DNA from: Bacteriovoracaceae bacterium
GTDB lineage: Bacteria; Bdellovibrionota; UBA1018
Assembly: GCA_947500275.1 (NCBI GenBank)
Contig: CANMSW010000027.1
Location: 1 to 14,174, forward strand
Reading direction: 5' to 3'
DNA: 14,174 bases
The notes under the pieces: model-generated
Databases searched by the model: none
Told to the model about the DNA's origin: nothing
Seen by the model: only the letters and a program-made list of their open reading frames with translations
Part shown: positions 13,593-14,174 of the stretch, piece by piece
Layout: each line of letters starts with the position of its first letter
Position numbering within the stretch: position 1 is the first letter of the stretch
Made by a program: the position numbers and the translations under genes

Positions 13593-14170
13593 AAATCTCA
13601 AAGCGACTCGTTGAATCGGTGTCCGTGATATCAGCCGTCTTGGTGATGGCTTCGGGCTGCTCGAGTGCGCCTGAGGATGTTCTTCAAGGGGGGGCATCGG
13701 GTTTTGCCTCGGCAACAGGGGGTGCGGCAATCGTGGAAGCCTTTGTAGAATACGCGGGCCCGGCGGAACGTTGGGGAGGACCTGAGCCTCTGATGGTGCA
13801 ATGGTCGGCCCGTGATTCGACTCAGGCCTACTCGTTGGTGAGCATGCCCGATTGGAAAGCTGCCCAGCCTGAAGTGAAGGGCGGAGAAGCACGGAAGCCC
13901 GCGTCCGCTCAAGGGGATGATATCGCGCATGCGGTCGTCGAAGGTGAAGGAACAATTCGCAAGAGTTGGAATTCTCCGGCGCTTCGCGCACAGCTCGCCA
14001 CTTTGGCGGAAGCGGTTTCTGACCCCCACTCTAAGTTTCAAGGGGGTTGTCTGTATCCGGTGCGCGTTCGCTTACTCAGAGCGGATGGGAGCGTTCTTGA
14101 AAAAGCGGGCTGCCGCTCCTCAAAAGGATGGACTCGGGTCGCGGGTGCCCTCGTGGCAGGCGCATTTTAA
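13589..14170 (+). CDS. Small lipoprotein, TTG start coupled to upstream gene
   Basis: A 193-residue protein. The TTG at 13589 overlaps the upstream TGA as TTGA, and AAGGAGG lies 7 nt before it, so the rare start codon is offset by a near-perfect ribosome site. The N-terminus is a lipoprotein signal (M-K-I-S-K-R, hydrophobic core, M-A-S-G-C, lipidated Cys24), followed by a Gly/Ala/Ser linker. The mature part has a basic C-terminal half with two more Cys (154, 175) that could form one disulfide. No domain recognised. Translational coupling implies the lipoprotein and the His-tailed membrane protein are needed together, possibly as an envelope complex. Confidence 0.88.
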   Translation: MKISKRLVESVSVISAVLVMASGCSSAPEDVLQGGASGFASATGGAAIVEAFVEYAGPAERWGGPEPLMVQWSARDSTQAYSLVSMPDWKAAQPEVKGGEARKPASAQGDDIAHAVVEGEGTIRKSWNSPALRAQLATLAEAVSDPHSKFQGGCLYPVRVRLLRADGSVLEKAGCRSSKGWTRVAGALVAGAF

Positions 14171-14174
14171 GTCC

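Overview
The window looks like a chromosomal segment of a Gram-negative bacterium. Four proteins carry lipoprotein or outer-envelope style export signals (a Cys after a short hydrophobic leader), others carry Sec signal peptides, and several long secreted proteins belong to no family I recognise. The rhodopsin, the lipoxygenase-like protein, the YtcJ-type amidohydrolase and the large coiled-coil lipoproteins would suit an aquatic predatory or myxobacteria-like lineage (Bdellovibrionota or Myxococcota), but this is only an impression and no phylogenetic marker is present. Apart from the last two genes, everything lies on the minus strand. No gap between genes exceeds about 300 bases.

Right to left on the minus strand. 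(a) 12113-10191 encodes a lipoprotein 5'-nucleotidase/UshA-type phosphatase with a GTG start. (b) 9954-9589 encodes a small His-rich periplasmic protein, followed by a palindrome-rich gap with a 19-bp hairpin. (c) 9395-7686 encodes an exported YtcJ-type amidohydrolase. A divergent lipoxygenase-like iron oxygenase (7620-6061) follows 65 nt later, and then tRNA-His and a bidirectional terminator. (d) 5715-4729 encodes a secreted protein of unknown function. (e) 4516-3749 encodes a xanthorhodopsin-like light-driven proton pump, with every key residue present, including the glycine that opens the carotenoid-antenna site. After a strong hairpin comes a 69-residue glycine-zipper membrane protein (3660-3451), which I consider the best candidate for an undescribed partner. 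(f) 3200-2697 encodes an exported coiled-coil protein, followed 34 nt later by a very large coiled-coil lipoprotein that runs off the left edge (2662-1).

On the plus strand, 12384-14170 is a two-gene unit divergent from the nucleotidase. It encodes an inner-membrane-anchored protein with a 14-His C-terminal tail, translationally coupled (TTG start overlapping a TGA stop) to a small lipoprotein.

How they may work together: rhodopsin plus the small glycine-zipper protein form a plausible phototrophy unit. No retinal or carotenoid biosynthesis gene is in the window, so the chromophore must be made elsewhere or taken up. The amidohydrolase and lipoxygenase-like genes may form a unit acting on amide-linked lipids, but that link is inference. 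Two unrelated His-rich envelope proteins suggest metal buffering in the periplasm.
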